This document shows, in pieces, positions 53,386 to 63,628 of a stretch of DNA of 64,000 nucleotides. The notes under the pieces are model-generated. The model had not been told where the DNA came from, did not search any database, and saw only the letters and a program-made list of their open reading frames with translations. Source of the stretch: Georgenia wutianyii (GTDB taxonomy: Bacteria > Actinomycetota > Actinomycetes > Actinomycetales > Actinomycetaceae); contig NZ_CP040899.1 in assembly GCF_006349365.1 (NCBI RefSeq), forward strand, positions 1,798,001 to 1,862,000. The letters run 5' to 3'. The position numbers and the translations under genes were made by a program. Each line of letters begins with the position of its first letter. Positions within the stretch are counted from its first letter, which is position 1.

Positions 53386-55704
53386 TCAGTGCGTCGAGCG
53401 GCTCACCGTGTCGGTGCGACCAGAGCGGGCGCCGGTGATGCGGTAGACGTCGAAGACGCCGTCGATCCGCCGCACCGCGGACAGCACGTGCCCGAGGTGG
53501 GAGGGCTCGGCCATCTCGAAGACGAACTTCGACAGGGCCACCCGGTCCCGGCTCGTCTGCACCTGGGCGGAGAGGATGTTCACGTGGTTCTCCGAGAGCA
53601 CCCGCGTGACGTCGGAGAGCAGGCCGGCGCGGTCCAGCGCCTCGACCTGGATCTGGACGAGGAAGGAGCTCTGGCCCTGCCGGGACCACTCGACGTCGAC
53701 CATGCGCTCGGGCTCGTTGCGCAGGCTCTCGAGGTTGCCGCAGTCGGCGCGGTGGACCGAGACGCCGGAGCCGCGGGTGACGAAACCGACGATGGGGTCC
53801 CCCGGCACGGGCGTGCAGCAGCGGGCCAGCTTGACCCACAGGTCGCCCGCGTCCATGCCCTTGACCGCGATGCCCGGGTCCCCGGCGCGCAGCCGGGGAC
53901 GCGTCTCCCCCGGCATCGTCGCCTCGGCGAGGTCCTCCTCGGCGCCGGACTCCCCGCCCATAGTGTGGACGAGCTTCTGCACGATGCTCGTCGCGGAGAC
54001 CTGGCTCTCCCCGACCGCCGCGTACAGCGCCGAGACGTCGGCGTAGTTGAGCTCGTGGGCCAGCGCGTTGAGCGAGTCGTGCGACATGAGCCGCTGGATC
54101 GGCAGGTTCTGCTTGCGCATCGCGCGGGCGATGCTGCTCTTGCCTGCCTCGATCGCCTCCTCGCGCCGCTCCTTGGTGAACCAGGCGCGGATCTTGTTCC
54201 GCGCGCGCGGCGTCGTGACGAAGTTCAGCCAGTCGCGGCTCGGACCGGCGGTCTCGGACTTGGAGGTGAAGACCTCCACCGTGTCGCCGTTCTCGAGCTT
54301 CGAGCCGAGCGGGACGAGGCGCCCGTTGACGCGTGCACCCACCGTGCGGTGCCCGACTTCGGTGTGGACCGCGTAGGCGAAGTCCACCGGCGTCGCCCCG
54401 GGAGCGAGGGCGATGACGTCGCCCTTCGGCGTGAACACGTAGGTCTGCGAGCCGGAGATCTCGAAGCGGAGCGAGTCGAGGAACTCCCCCGGGTCCGCGG
54501 TCTCCCGCTGCCAGTCCACGAGCTGGCGCAGCCACCCCATGTCCTCGGCGCCCTTCGGGGCGCCACCGTCGCCGCCGCGGGCGATCTCCTTGTACTTCCA
54601 GTGCGCGGCCACGCCGTACTCCGCGCGGCGGTGCATGTCGTGGGTGCGGATCTGGATCTCCACCGGCTTGCCGCCCGGCCCCACGACCGTCGTGTGCAGC
54701 GACTGGTAGAGGTTGAACTTCGGCATCGCGATGTAGTCCTTGAACCGCCCGGGCAGGGGGTTCCAGCGCGCGTGCATCGTGCCGAGGACGCCGTAGCAGT
54801 CCTTGACGCTGTCGACGAGCACCCGCACGCCGACGAGGTCGAAGATGTCGTCGAAGTCGCGACCACGCACGATCATCTTCTGGTAGATCGAGTAGTAGTG
54901 CTTGGGCCGGCCGGTGACCGTCGCGCGGATCTTGCTCGCGCGCAGGTCGGCCTCGATCTGCGTGCGGACGGTGGAGAGGTACTCGTCGCGGGCGGGCGCG
55001 CGCTCGGCGACGAGGTGCACGATCTCGTCGTACACCTTGGGGTAGAGGGTGGCGAAGGACAGGTCCTCCAGCTCCCACTTGATGGTGTTCATACCCAGCC
55101 GGTGGGCCAGCGGCGCGTAGATCTCCAGCGTCTCGCGGGCCTTTCGCTGCGCGGACTTCGCCGAGACGTACTTCCACGTCCGGGCGTTGTGGAGACGGTC
55201 GGCGAGCTTGATGACGAGGACGCGGATGTCACGGGCCATCGCGACGACCATCTTGCGCACGGTCTCGGCCTCGGCCGCCTCGCCGTAGGTGACCTTGTCG
55301 AGCTTGGTGACGCCGTCGACGAGGAGCGCGATCTCCTCCCCGAAGTCCGCGCGCAGCTGGTCCAGGGAGTAGTCGGTGTCCTCGACGGTGTCGTGGAGCA
55401 GGGCCGCGGCCAGGGTGGGCACCGTCATGCCGAGCTCGGCGAGGATGGTCGTCACCGCGACCGGGTGGGTGATGTAGGGGTCACCGCTCTTGCGCAGCTG
55501 GCCCCGGTGCGCCTTCTCCGCGACGGTGAAGGCGCGTTCGATGAGCGCGGTGTCCGCGCGCGGGTGGTTGGAGCGCAGGGCGTGCAGGACCGGCTCGATC
55601 GCCGGCGACGCCGAGTGCCCCCGCGCGCCGAGGATGGCGAAGCGGGAGCGCACGCGGGGGGCGCGCGCATCCGGCGTCGCCCCGTTCACCGTGTCCTCAG
55701 CCAT
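53386..55704 (-). CDS. rel: bifunctional (p)ppGpp synthetase/hydrolase (Rel/RSH)
   Basis: A 772-residue stringent-response enzyme. The N-terminal HD hydrolase has [11 protein letters not shown] (His104-Asp105) and [13 protein letters not shown], both intact, so hydrolysis is expected. The synthetase domain has [33 protein letters not shown] and [23 protein letters not shown] (about 410-470, [20 protein letters not shown]) and C-terminal ACT (about 690-765) regulatory domains follow. The ATG at 55704 has no ribosome site but a perfect TAGAAT 6 bases upstream, indicating a leaderless mRNA. Confidence 0.98.
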   Translation of the reverse strand: MAEDTVNGATPDARAPRVRSRFAILGARGHSASPAIEPVLHALRSNHPRADTALIERAFTVAEKAHRGQLRKSGDPYITHPVAVTTILAELGMTVPTLAAALLHDTVEDTDYSLDQLRADFGEEIALLVDGVTKLDKVTYGEAAEAETVRKMVVAMARDIRVLVIKLADRLHNARTWKYVSAKSAQRKARETLEIYAPLAHRLGMNTIKWELEDLSFATLYPKVYDEIVHLVAERAPARDEYLSTVRTQIEADLRASKIRATVTGRPKHYYSIYQKMIVRGRDFDDIFDLVGVRVLVDSVKDCYGVLGTMHARWNPLPGRFKDYIAMPKFNLYQSLHTTVVGPGGKPVEIQIRTHDMHRRAEYGVAAHWKYKEIARGGDGGAPKGAEDMGWLRQLVDWQRETADPGEFLDSLRFEISGSQTYVFTPKGDVIALAPGATPVDFAYAVHTEVGHRTVGARVNGRLVPLGSKLENGDTVEVFTSKSETAGPSRDWLNFVTTPRARNKIRAWFTKERREEAIEAGKSSIARAMRKQNLPIQRLMSHDSLNALAHELNYADVSALYAAVGESQVSATSIVQKLVHTMGGESGAEEDLAEATMPGETRPRLRAGDPGIAVKGMDAGDLWVKLARCCTPVPGDPIVGFVTRGSGVSVHRADCGNLESLRNEPERMVDVEWSRQGQSSFLVQIQVEALDRAGLLSDVTRVLSENHVNILSAQVQTSRDRVALSKFVFEMAEPSHLGHVLSAVRRIDGVFDVYRITGARSGRTDTVSRSTH

Positions 55705-55710
55705 CGGCCC

Positions 55711-55716
55711 ATTCTA
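55711..55716 (-). promoter_or_regulatory. -10 element of rel (leaderless)
   Basis: On the minus strand TAGAAT, 6 bases (GGGCCG), then ATG. This is the best -10 match in the window at a start codon. Confidence 0.6.
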
Positions 55717-55754
55717 GGCGCCCCCGCAGCGGATCGCGGTACCGGCGGGGCGCC
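55717..55754 (-). terminator. hairpin between apt and rel
   Basis: GGCGCCCCCGC (55717-55727) pairs with GCGGGGCGCC (55745-55754) with one bulge, just after the apt stop. It separates apt from the rel promoter. Confidence 0.5.
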
Positions 55755-55761
55755 CCGCGCG

Positions 55762-56298
55762 TCAGTAGCGCAGGATGCTGTCGAGCGGGTAGTCGGTGAG
55801 CCTCGAGCGTCCCCCGAGCTCCTCGAGCTCGAGGAGCATGGTGAGGGCCGCGACCTCCGCACCGGCGGACTCGATGAGCTCGATCGCGGCACGCGCGGTG
55901 CCGCCGGTGGCGAGGACGTCGTCGATGATGAGGACGCGGTGACCCGCCGTCACGGTCTCCGGACGCAGCTCGAGGCGCGCCGTACCGTACTCCAGCGTGT
56001 AGTCCACGCCGATGACGTCGCCGGGCAGACGACCGGCCTTGCGGATCGTCACCATGCCGACGCCCAGCGCGTGGGCCAGCGGGGCGGCGAGGATGAACCC
56101 GCGCGACTCCAGGCCCGCGACGGCGTCGATCTTGCCCCGGTACCGCTCGGCGAGGGCGTCGACGAGGGCGGCGAAGGCCGGCCCGTCGGCGAGGAGCGGG
56201 GTGATGTCCCGGAAGAGCACACCCGGCTCAGGGAAGTTGGGGACGACGTGCACATGGGAGTCGAGCATCTGGGTGAGCTCGGCGGGGAACTCGGTCAC
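55762..56298 (-). CDS. apt: adenine phosphoribosyltransferase
   Basis: A 178-residue type I phosphoribosyltransferase that salvages adenine to AMP with PRPP. The PRPP-binding motif is VLIIDDVLATGGTARAAIEL, the adenine-side motif GLESRGFILAAPLAHALGVG, and the N-terminal hood includes FPEPGVLFRDITPLLAD. The GTG at 56298 overlaps the secF stop by 4 bases. Its place between secF and rel is the conserved actinobacterial order. Confidence 0.97.
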   Translation of the reverse strand: MTEFPAELTQMLDSHVHVVPNFPEPGVLFRDITPLLADGPAFAALVDALAERYRGKIDAVAGLESRGFILAAPLAHALGVGMVTIRKAGRLPGDVIGVDYTLEYGTARLELRPETVTAGHRVLIIDDVLATGGTARAAIELIESAGAEVAALTMLLELEELGGRSRLTDYPLDSILRY

Positions 56299-57374
56299 TT
56301 ACGCCCCTTCCGGCGCTTGGGCTGAGCCGCCTGACCACGGTGGTGGCCGGCGACATTGTCCTCCTCGACGGCGACGACGGCGGCGGGGATCTCCTCGCTG
56401 CCGGTCACCTTGCGGCGGCGCTCGAGCACCTCCGCGGTGTGCTGGCGCACCGTCGCGTCGCGCTGGTGCAGCAGCACCTGGAGCGGGGTGGCCACGAACA
56501 CCGAGGAGATGGTGGAGACGAGCATGCCGACGAACAGGGCGAGCGCGATGTCCCGCAGGGTCCCCGCCCCGAGCAGCAGCGCGCCGACGAAGAGGATCGA
56601 GCCGACGGGCAGCAACGAGGTGAGGGAGGTGTTGATCGAACGGACGAGCGTCTGGTTCACCGCGAGGTTCGACAGCTCGGCGTAGGTGCGCTCGTGCTGC
56701 TCGGTGAGGTGCTCGGTGTTCTCGCGGACCTTGTCGAAGACGACGACGGTGTCGTAGAGCGAGTAGCCGAGGATCGTGAGGAGACCGATGACCGTCGCGG
56801 GCGTGACCTCCCAGCCGATGAGCGAGTAGACGCCCACGGTGAGGATGATGTCGTGGAACAGCGCGACGAGCGCCGCCGTGGCCATCTGCCAGCTGCGGAA
56901 GTACACCGACAGCACGATGGCGACGATGACGATGAACACCAGGAGGCCCTGGATCGCCTGGCGGGTGATGTCCTGGCCCCACGAGGGGCCGATGAACGTG
57001 GACGTGACGTCCGCCTCGGGCACGTCGTAGGCCTCGGCCAGCCCCTGGCGGACGGTGTCGGTCTGCTCGGTCGTCAGCTCCTGGGTCTGCACCCGGATCG
57101 CGGAGGACCCGACGGTCGACACGCGGGCCACCTGACCGAGCTCACCGACGACGTCGAGCGCGGGCTGCTGCTCGAGCGACTGGGTGCCGGTGATGGTGAA
57201 CTGCGAGCCGCCGCGGAACTCGATGCCCGCGTTGATGCCCTTGAAGACCACGAGGCCGACGGACAGCAGGACGAGGATGAGCGCGGCGGTGAGCCAGGTG
57301 CGGCCGCGCTGGACGAACGGGATGGACCGCTCGCCGGTGTGGAGCTGGTTGCCCAGCTGGGCCAGGCTCATCAT
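56295..57374 (-). CDS. secF: protein translocase subunit SecF
   Basis: A 359-residue inner-membrane protein with six helices. The first helix is followed by the SecF signature GINAGIEFRGGSQFTI, and the periplasmic domain precedes helices 2-6, with SLIGWEVTPATVIGLLTILG and YSLYDTVVVFDKVREN in the conserved region. With SecD and YajC it uses the proton gradient to pull exported proteins through SecYEG. The C-terminus is basic (QPKRRKGRK). The ATG overlaps the secD stop by 4 bases. Confidence 0.97.
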   Translation of the reverse strand: MMSLAQLGNQLHTGERSIPFVQRGRTWLTAALILVLLSVGLVVFKGINAGIEFRGGSQFTITGTQSLEQQPALDVVGELGQVARVSTVGSSAIRVQTQELTTEQTDTVRQGLAEAYDVPEADVTSTFIGPSWGQDITRQAIQGLLVFIVIVAIVLSVYFRSWQMATAALVALFHDIILTVGVYSLIGWEVTPATVIGLLTILGYSLYDTVVVFDKVRENTEHLTEQHERTYAELSNLAVNQTLVRSINTSLTSLLPVGSILFVGALLLGAGTLRDIALALFVGMLVSTISSVFVATPLQVLLHQRDATVRQHTAEVLERRRKVTGSEEIPAAVVAVEEDNVAGHHRGQAAQPKRRKGRK

Positions 57375-59308
57375 CGGCCGTCCTCCTCGGTCATGGTGGT
57401 GGTGGCCGACTCCTGCGCGGCACGCCGCTCGGCGGCACGTCGCTGGGCGATGGTCAGGCGCTCACCGTTCTGCTTGGCAGGGCGGTCGGCACCGGCGGTC
57501 TGCCGCGGCCGGGGAGCGGGCTCGACGCGGCCACGGCCGCGGTAGGAGGCGCGTGACACGCCCACGCTCTCGGGGTCCAGACCCGAGAAGCGGTGGCCCT
57601 CCCCGAAGAAGCGGGTGCGGATGAGCAGCTGCATCGTCGGGTGGGTGAAGAGGAAGACGACGACGAGGTCGATGACCGTCGTGAGGCCGAGGGTGAAGGC
57701 GAACCCGCGCACCCCGCCGACCGCGAGGAAGTAGAGGATGACGGCCGCGAGCAGCGTGACGAGGTCGGAGATGACGATCGTGCGCTTGGCGCGGTTCCAG
57801 CCGTGCTCGACGGCGCCGGCGAGCGTCCTCCCCTCACGGATCTCGTCACGGATGCGCTCGAAGTAGAGGATGAAGGAGTCGGCGGTGATGCCGACGGCGA
57901 CGATGAGTCCGGCGACGCCCGCGAGGGAGAGCCGGTAGCCCTGCAGCCACGACAGGACGATGATCGCGCCGTAGGTGGCGACCGCGGCGATGAGGAGGCT
58001 GCCGACGGCGACGAGCGCCAGGCCCCGGTACTGCCACAGCAGGTACAGCGCGACGAGGACGAGACCGGCGACGCCGGCGATGAGGCCGTTGCGCAGGTGC
58101 TCCGAGCCGAGCGTCGCGGAGATCTGCTCCTCGCTCTGCACCTCGAAGTTCAGCGGCAGGGAGCCGAAGTTCAGCTGGTTCGCCAGGGTGTTCGCACTCT
58201 CGCGGGTGAAGTTGCCGGAGATCTGCGCGTTCCCGTCGAGGATCGGGGAGTTCATCTGCGGGGCGGAGATGACGAGTCCGTCGAGCACGATGCCGAACTG
58301 GTTGAGCGGCGGCTGCTGGGCGAAGAGGCGCTCGGAGACCTCGGCGAAGAGCTCGGTGCCCTCGCGGTTGAACTCGATGTTGACGACCCAGTTGTTGGTC
58401 GTCGTGCCGGCCTGGGTGACCTCGAGCCCGGAGGTCGCGGACTCGACCTGCGTGCCCTCGACGTCGACCGGGCCGAGGATGTACTTGGCCATGCCGTCCT
58501 GGGAGCAGGCCACGAGCGGGGCGGCGCCGTCGTCCTCGACGCCGCCGACGAGGTTCGCCGGGTCGGTGCAGTCCAGGGTGTACATGTCGTAGACGAGCTG
58601 CTCGGTGATCCAGCTCGGGTCGCTGTTCGTCGCCGGCTGGGTCGCGGGCGTGTCGGACAGCTGGCCGTCGGCGTTCTCGTCGGCGACGGCGAACGCGGCC
58701 TGCTCGATGGCGTCACGGTCGGCGGCGGACTCGTTCGCGTCCGCTGCGGGGGCCTCGGCGGAGGGCTCCTCGGTGGCGCCGTCGGCCGGGGCCTGCGTGG
58801 CGACCTCCCCCTCGGGGGCGGCGGCCTGCGCGTCGGACTCCGGCGCGGTGGGCAGGCCCTCCTGGTTCGGGTCGATCGGCGTCGGGTCGGTGACCGCGAG
58901 CACGGGCCGGAAGCGCAGCTGTGCGGACTGGCGCACGAGGTCGAGGGTCGCCTCGTCGGGGTTGCCCGGGAGGCCGACGACGATGTTGTTCGAGCCCTGG
59001 CGGGTGATCTCGGCCTCGGCGACACCGGAGGCGTCGACGCGCTGGCGGATGATCTCGATCGCCTGGTCGATGTCCTCGTCGGTGATCTCGCCGTCGCCAC
59101 CCTCGGCCTCGGGGTCGAGGCGCGGGGTGAGGATGAGCTGGACGCCGCCCTCGAGGTCGAGTGCGAGCCCTGGGACGAAGGACGGGCCGAGCTCACCCTC
59201 GGAGTCGTCGCTGACCTGCTGTCCGATCGCGACGGATCCGAAGAGGACCGCGATGATGACGAACAGGAAGACGATCCTGCGCAGAGGGCGTGGGGCGGTG
59301 GTCGCCAA
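57371..59308 (-). CDS. secD: protein translocase subunit SecD
   Basis: A 645-residue inner-membrane protein. Helix 1 (IVFLFVIIAVLFGSVAIG) precedes the large extracytoplasmic P1 domain, which has the signature LALDLEGGVQLIL. A low-complexity insertion of Ala, Glu and Asp (about residues 150-215) enlarges P1 compared with E. coli SecD, as in other actinobacteria. Helices 2-6 follow, with AGLIVAVGITADSFILYFERI. The C-terminal 80 residues are basic and disordered. The TTG start at 59308 has a purine-rich GAAGAG region upstream. Confidence 0.96.
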   Translation of the reverse strand: MATTAPRPLRRIVFLFVIIAVLFGSVAIGQQVSDDSEGELGPSFVPGLALDLEGGVQLILTPRLDPEAEGGDGEITDEDIDQAIEIIRQRVDASGVAEAEITRQGSNNIVVGLPGNPDEATLDLVRQSAQLRFRPVLAVTDPTPIDPNQEGLPTAPESDAQAAAPEGEVATQAPADGATEEPSAEAPAADANESAADRDAIEQAAFAVADENADGQLSDTPATQPATNSDPSWITEQLVYDMYTLDCTDPANLVGGVEDDGAAPLVACSQDGMAKYILGPVDVEGTQVESATSGLEVTQAGTTTNNWVVNIEFNREGTELFAEVSERLFAQQPPLNQFGIVLDGLVISAPQMNSPILDGNAQISGNFTRESANTLANQLNFGSLPLNFEVQSEEQISATLGSEHLRNGLIAGVAGLVLVALYLLWQYRGLALVAVGSLLIAAVATYGAIIVLSWLQGYRLSLAGVAGLIVAVGITADSFILYFERIRDEIREGRTLAGAVEHGWNRAKRTIVISDLVTLLAAVILYFLAVGGVRGFAFTLGLTTVIDLVVVFLFTHPTMQLLIRTRFFGEGHRFSGLDPESVGVSRASYRGRGRVEPAPRPRQTAGADRPAKQNGERLTIAQRRAAERRAAQESATTTMTEEDGR

Positions 59309-59335
59309 CGCGGTCTTCTCTTCTCTACCGCGCGC

Positions 59336-59779
59336 TCAGGCGCGGCGCTCGTCGGGCTCGTCGCCCGTACGGTCGGCCGGCTCGTCGGTCGCGAGGTCGG
59401 TCTCTGCGGCGGGACGCTCGGTCTCGCCGACCACGCCGGGGGCGGAGGTGAGCGAGGACGCGTCGTCGGGCACGGACACGGTGGCGACCTCGTCCTCCTC
59501 GACGAGCTCCTCCTCGTCCTCGACGGCGAACGGCGGCTCGGTCACGGAGGCGATCGCCTCGCGCTTCCACATGGTCTCGACGCCCGGCGTGGACTCGATG
59601 GTGATGACGTCGCCGTCGATGTCGACGATGGTCCCGTAGAAGCCGGACGCGGTCATGACCTGCTGGCCGACCTCGAGGCTGTTGCGGAGGTCGATGGCGG
59701 CCTGACGCTGCTTCTTCGCCCCCCGGGACATCATCCACATCATGAGTCCGAAGACGGCGATCAGGATGAGGAATTCCAC
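59336..59779 (-). CDS. yajC: Sec translocon accessory subunit YajC
   Basis: A 147-residue protein. A single N-terminal helix (FLILIAVFGLMMWMMS) is followed by the conserved KKQRQAAIDLRNSLEVGQQV and ASGFYGTIVDIDGD. The last 60 residues are an acidic, disordered tail typical of actinobacterial YajC. The GTG at 59779 has AGGGAG about 8 bases upstream. It heads the yajC-secD-secF-apt run. Confidence 0.95.
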   Translation of the reverse strand: MEFLILIAVFGLMMWMMSRGAKKQRQAAIDLRNSLEVGQQVMTASGFYGTIVDIDGDVITIESTPGVETMWKREAIASVTEPPFAVEDEEELVEEDEVATVSVPDDASSLTSAPGVVGETERPAAETDLATDEPADRTGDEPDERRA

Positions 59780-59848
59780 GGCACTACTCCCTAGGTGGCG
59801 ACGAGGCGCGGAGAGAACCCGCGCCCGTCGGAGGCAAAAGACTGCTTG

Positions 59849-59854
59849 ATTCTA
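59849..59854 (-). promoter_or_regulatory. possible -10 element of yajC-secDF-apt
   Basis: On the minus strand TAGAAT about 70 bases upstream of the yajC start, in the 111-base gap after ruvB. No convincing -35 is seen. Confidence 0.35.
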
Positions 59855-59890
59855 GGCGACGGCGAGGAGTGGTGGGAACCATCCCCTCGG

Positions 59891-60907
59891 TCAGGACCAG
59901 AGCGCGCCGTCCTCCGGCCGGGTCAGGCCGAGGTGGGCGTAGGCGGCCGCGGTGGCGACCCGGCCGCGCGGCGTGCGGGTGACCAGGCCCTCGCGGACGA
60001 GGAACGGCTCGGCGACGGTCTCGACGGTCTCCGGCTCCTCCCCGACCGCGACGGCGAGGGTGGACAGCCCCACCGGACCGCCGTTGAACCGCTTGCACAG
60101 GGCGAGCAGCACGGCACGGTCGAGCCGGTCGAGGCCGAGGCGGTCCACCTCGAACAGATCGAGGGCGGCGTGGGTGGCGGGGAGGTCGAGCGCCCCGCTC
60201 CCCCGTACCTGTGCCCAGTCCTGCACGCGGCGCAGCAGCCGGTTGGCGATACGCGGGGTCCCGCGGGAGCGGCCGGCCAGCTCGGCGGCGGCGGCGGGCT
60301 CGAGCTCGGCCCCGAGGAGCCGCGCGCTGCGGCGCAGCACCTGCTCGAGCTCGCCCGGTGAGTAGAACTCCAGGTGCCCGGTGAACCCGAAGCGGTCGCG
60401 CAGCGGCGCGGGCAGCAGGCCGGCGCGGGTCGTCGCGCCGACGACGGTGAAGCGCGGGAGGGTGAGCGGGATGGCGGTGGCACCGGGCCCCTTGCCGACG
60501 ACGACGTCGACGCGGAAGTCCTCCATCGCCAGGTAGAGCATCTCCTCGACGGGCCGGGCGAGCCGGTGGATCTCGTCGATGAACAGGACGTCGTGCTCCT
60601 GCAGCGAGGACAGGATGGCCGCGAGGTCCCCGGGGTGCTGGATCGCCGGGCCGGAGGTGAGCCGCAGCGCGCCCTGGACCTCGCCGGCGATGATCATCGC
60701 CAGCGTCGTCTTGCCGAGCCCGGGCGGACCTGACAGCAGGACGTGGTCAGGCGCTGTGCCGCGGGCCTTTGCGGCGTCCAGGACGAGGGCGAGCTGGTCG
60801 CGCACGACGGCCTGGCCGACGAAGTCGTCGAGGCGGCGCGGGCGCAGCGCGGCCTCCGCGGCCCGCTCGAGCTCGTCCGCCTCGGCGTCGAGGTAGTTCT
60901 CAGCCAC
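59891..60907 (-). CDS. ruvB: Holliday junction branch migration ATPase RuvB
   Basis: A 338-residue AAA+ motor that drives branch migration with RuvA. The opening [12 protein letters not shown], Walker [14 protein letters not shown], Walker [20 protein letters not shown], sensor 1 [11 protein letters not shown] with the Arg finger in LRDRFGF, and the winged-helix tail ([16 protein letters not shown]) are all present. The GTG at 60907 overlaps the ruvA end by 8 bases; a longer frame into ruvA is not a better start. Confidence 0.98.
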   Translation of the reverse strand: MAENYLDAEADELERAAEAALRPRRLDDFVGQAVVRDQLALVLDAAKARGTAPDHVLLSGPPGLGKTTLAMIIAGEVQGALRLTSGPAIQHPGDLAAILSSLQEHDVLFIDEIHRLARPVEEMLYLAMEDFRVDVVVGKGPGATAIPLTLPRFTVVGATTRAGLLPAPLRDRFGFTGHLEFYSPGELEQVLRRSARLLGAELEPAAAAELAGRSRGTPRIANRLLRRVQDWAQVRGSGALDLPATHAALDLFEVDRLGLDRLDRAVLLALCKRFNGGPVGLSTLAVAVGEEPETVETVAEPFLVREGLVTRTPRGRVATAAAYAHLGLTRPEDGALWS

Positions 60908-61499
60908 GGCCGCGGCCCCCGAGGTACTGCAGCGCGGCGCGGAGCACGGCCGCGACGTCGCTCCCGCCATCCTCCTCGGCGAGCACCGCCGTCACCGCGT
61001 CCTCGGCGGCCCGCGCCGGCCAGCCGAGCTGGACGAGCGCGTCGACCACCTCGGGCCGGGAGTCCTGGACGGCCGGGGCCGCGGGCGCACCGGAGCGCAC
61101 CGGGCCGAGCTTGTCGCCGATCTCGAGGAGGATCCGCTGGGCGCCCTTCTTGCCGATGCCGGGCACCTTCGTCAGGGCGTTGACGTCCTGCGCGGCGACG
61201 GCGGCGCGCAGCGCGTCGGGGCCGTGGACGGCCAGGACGGCGAGGGCGAGCCGCGGCCCGACCCCCGAGACGGTCTGGAGGACCTCGAAGACCTCGCGCT
61301 CGTCGTCGTCGGCGAAGCCGTACAGCGTGAGGGAGTCCTCGCGCACGACGAGCGAGGTGGCCATCCGCGCCTCGGCGCCGTGACGCAGCCCGGCGAGGGT
61401 GGCCGGGGTGGCCTGGACGCGCAGCCCGACCCCGCCGACCTCGAGGACCGCGGAGTCGAGGCGGACGGCCTCGACGGTCCCTCGGACGCTGGCGATCAC
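60900..61499 (-). CDS. ruvA: Holliday junction DNA-binding protein RuvA
   Basis: A 199-residue tetrameric protein that holds the four-way junction. The OB domain is [12 protein letters not shown] to [16 protein letters not shown], the double helix-hairpin-helix is [14 protein letters not shown] and [16 protein letters not shown], and the C-terminal RuvB-contact domain ends ALQYLGG. I chose the GTG at 61499 (VIASVRG) because GGGAG lies 5 bases upstream; an upstream start at 61511 is possible. Confidence 0.97.
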   Translation of the reverse strand: MIASVRGTVEAVRLDSAVLEVGGVGLRVQATPATLAGLRHGAEARMATSLVVREDSLTLYGFADDDEREVFEVLQTVSGVGPRLALAVLAVHGPDALRAAVAAQDVNALTKVPGIGKKGAQRILLEIGDKLGPVRSGAPAAPAVQDSRPEVVDALVQLGWPARAAEDAVTAVLAEEDGGSDVAAVLRAALQYLGGRGRG

Positions 61500-61553
61500 G
61501 GCTGCTCCCATTCCCGCCCGGGCAGGTCCCGGGCGAACGTGTGTGCGAAGAGC

Positions 61554-62132
61554 CTAACGGCTGCGGACGGCGGGCCGGGCACGGCGCGCCGCGAGCTCGG
61601 CGCGCGCCCAGGCCTCCTGCGCCGGTGTCGCCTGGCGCGAGGAGGTGCCCGCCCCGGGCGTCCCGGCGCGCCACACGTGGCACACGGCCAGGGCGAGGGC
61701 GTCGGCGGCGTCGGCGGGCTGGGGGCGCTCGGCGAGCCGCAGGATGCGCCGGACCATCTCCTGGACCTGGAGCTTGTCGGCGCGGCCGTTGCCGGTCACC
61801 GCGGCCTTCACCTCGCTCGGGGTGTGCGTGCCGAGGGGCAGGCCGGCCCGGGCGGCGGCGACCATCGCCAGGCCCGCGACCTGGGCGGTGCCGATCACCG
61901 AGCTGACGTTGTGCTGGGCGAAGACCCGCTCGACGGCGACGGCGTCGACGTCGTGGCGCACGATCCACTCCTCGATCCCGGCCGCGATGGTGAGGAGCCG
62001 CTGCTGGACCGGCATGTCCGGGGGCGTGCGCAGCACCCCGACGGCGACGGCCGACAGCTCACGGCTCGGTCCGGAGTCGACGACGCCGAGGCCGCAGCGA
62101 GTGAGGCCGGGGTCGACTCCGAGGACGCGCAT
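61554..62132 (-). CDS. ruvC: Holliday junction endonuclease RuvC
   Basis: A 192-residue resolvase with an RNase H fold. Catalytic acids lie in [25 protein letters not shown] and [13 protein letters not shown] basic tail of about 30 residues extends beyond the usual end. I chose the ATG at 62132 (MRVLGVDPG); it lacks a ribosome site but has GACACT 6 bases upstream, so it may be leaderless. It leads the ruvC-ruvA-ruvB operon. Confidence 0.97.
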   Translation of the reverse strand: MRVLGVDPGLTRCGLGVVDSGPSRELSAVAVGVLRTPPDMPVQQRLLTIAAGIEEWIVRHDVDAVAVERVFAQHNVSSVIGTAQVAGLAMVAAARAGLPLGTHTPSEVKAAVTGNGRADKLQVQEMVRRILRLAERPQPADAADALALAVCHVWRAGTPGAGTSSRQATPAQEAWARAELAARRARPAVRSR

Positions 62133-62139
62133 GGGACGA

Positions 62140-62177
62140 GTGTCGCAGCCGGGCCGGACACGGCCCGGCAGCGACAC
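62140..62177 (-). terminator. hairpin between yebC and ruvC
   Basis: GTGTCGC-AG-CCGGGCCG pairs with CGGCCCGG-CA-GCGACAC around GACA. It lies 18 bases beyond the yebC stop, and its far arm overlaps the presumed ruvC -10 element. Confidence 0.65.
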
Positions 62178-62195
62178 AGCGGGGTGTGGGTGGTC

Positions 62196-62954
62196 TCAGT
62201 CCTCGTCGAGCGCCGCGAGCACCTCGTCCGAGGCGTCGAAGTTCGCGAAGACGTTCTGCACGTCGTCGCAGTCCTCGAGCGCGTCGATGAGCTTCATGAT
62301 CTTGCGCACGCCCTCGAGGTCGACCTCCACCTCCATCGACGGCACGAACTGCGACTCGGCGGAGTCGTAGTCGAGTCCCGCCTCCTGCAGCGCCGTACGC
62401 ACGGCCACGACGTCGGTGGCCTCGCTGAGGACCTCGAAGGTCTCGCCCTCGTCGTTGACCTCCTCGGCGCCGGCCTCGAGGACCGCCCCGAGGACGTCGT
62501 CCTCGGTGAGCCCGTCCGTCTTCGGCACGACGACGACACCGCGCCGGTTGAACAGGTAGGAGACCGAGCCCGGGTCGGCGAGGGTGCCGCCGTTGCGGGT
62601 GAAGGCGACGCGCACGTCGGAGGCGGCGCGGTTGCGGTTGTCGGTGAGGCACTCGACGAGGACGGCGACGCCGCCGGGGGCGTACCCCTCGTACATGATC
62701 GTCTCGTAGTCGGCGCCGCCGGCCTCCGCGCCGGAGCCGCGCTTGACGGCGCGGTCGATGTTGTCGGCCGGGACGGAGTTCTTCTTCGCCTTCTGGATCG
62801 CGTCGAAGAGGGTCGGGTTGCCGGCCGGGTCACCGCCACCGGTGCGGGCCGCCACCTCGATGTTCTTGATGAGGCGGGCGAAGAGCTTGCCCCGCTTGGC
62901 GTCGATTGCGGCCTTCTTGTGCTTGGTGGTGGCCCACTTGGAGTGACCGGACAC
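62196..62954 (-). CDS. yebC: YebC/PmpR-family transcriptional/translational regulator
   Basis: A 252-residue protein of the TACO1/YebC family. It begins [20 protein letters not shown], has the acidic central [20 protein letters not shown] and the signature [19 protein letters not shown]. Recent work links YebC proteins to translation of proline-rich stretches and others to transcription control; which applies here is open. The GTG at 62954 has AAGGAG 7 bases upstream. It sits between pdxT and ruvC, the common order. Confidence 0.96.
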   Translation of the reverse strand: MSGHSKWATTKHKKAAIDAKRGKLFARLIKNIEVAARTGGGDPAGNPTLFDAIQKAKKNSVPADNIDRAVKRGSGAEAGGADYETIMYEGYAPGGVAVLVECLTDNRNRAASDVRVAFTRNGGTLADPGSVSYLFNRRGVVVVPKTDGLTEDDVLGAVLEAGAEEVNDEGETFEVLSEATDVVAVRTALQEAGLDYDSAESQFVPSMEVEVDLEGVRKIMKLIDALEDCDDVQNVFANFDASDEVLAALDED

Positions 62955-63010
62955 TGTGTGCTCCTTGCTGACGACGACGGCATCCCCGCGGGGACGTGGG
63001 ACAGGTTGCG

Positions 63011-63628
63011 CTAGGCGTGTGCACGCACCATGCCGACGAACGCACGGTGTACCCGCGCGTCGCCGCCGATCTCCGGGTGGAAGGCTGTCGCGAGCAGCGC
63101 GCCCTGTCGAGCTGCCACGATCCTACCGGCGGCAGGCCCGGACCTCACCCGGGTGAGCACCTCGACGTCCTCCCCGGCCTCCTCGACCCACGGCGCGCGG
63201 ATGTACACGGCGCGCAGCGGCGCACCGTCGCCGCCGAGCCACGGTGCGTCGAGGTCCTCCTCGAAGGAGTCGACCTGACGACCGAAGGCGTTGCGCCGCA
63301 CGGTGACGTCCATGCCGCCGACGATCGCGTCGTCCGCGCCGACGACGCGGTCGGCGAGGAGCACCATGCCGGCGCACGAGCCGTACACCGGCAGGCCGGC
63401 GCGGACGAGGTCACGCAGGCCATCGAGGAGGTCGAAGGCGGACAGGAGGGTGCGCATCGTCGTCGACTCGCCACCCGGCAGGACGAGGCCGTCGACCGCG
63501 CCGAGCTCGGCGTGACGCCGCACGCGCACCGCCCGGGCACCGGCGGCCTCCAGCGCGGAGAGGTGCTCGGGGACGTCGCCCTGGAGCGCGAGGACCCCGA
63601 TCGTCGGCGGCCCCGAGCCCGCGCTCAC
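63011..63628 (-). CDS. pdxT: pyridoxal 5'-phosphate synthase glutaminase subunit PdxT
   Basis: A 205-residue class I glutaminase that feeds ammonia to PdxS. The opening [18 protein letters not shown], the conserved [11 protein letters not shown], the nucleophile Cys in [12 protein letters not shown] and the His-Glu of the triad in [10 protein letters not shown] are all present. I chose the GTG at 63628, which overlaps the Nudix gene stop by 4 bases (GTGA). PdxS is not in the window, although it is often next to pdxT. Confidence 0.96.
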   Translation of the reverse strand: MSAGSGPPTIGVLALQGDVPEHLSALEAAGARAVRVRRHAELGAVDGLVLPGGESTTMRTLLSAFDLLDGLRDLVRAGLPVYGSCAGMVLLADRVVGADDAIVGGMDVTVRRNAFGRQVDSFEEDLDAPWLGGDGAPLRAVYIRAPWVEEAGEDVEVLTRVRSGPAAGRIVAARQGALLATAFHPEIGGDARVHRAFVGMVRAHA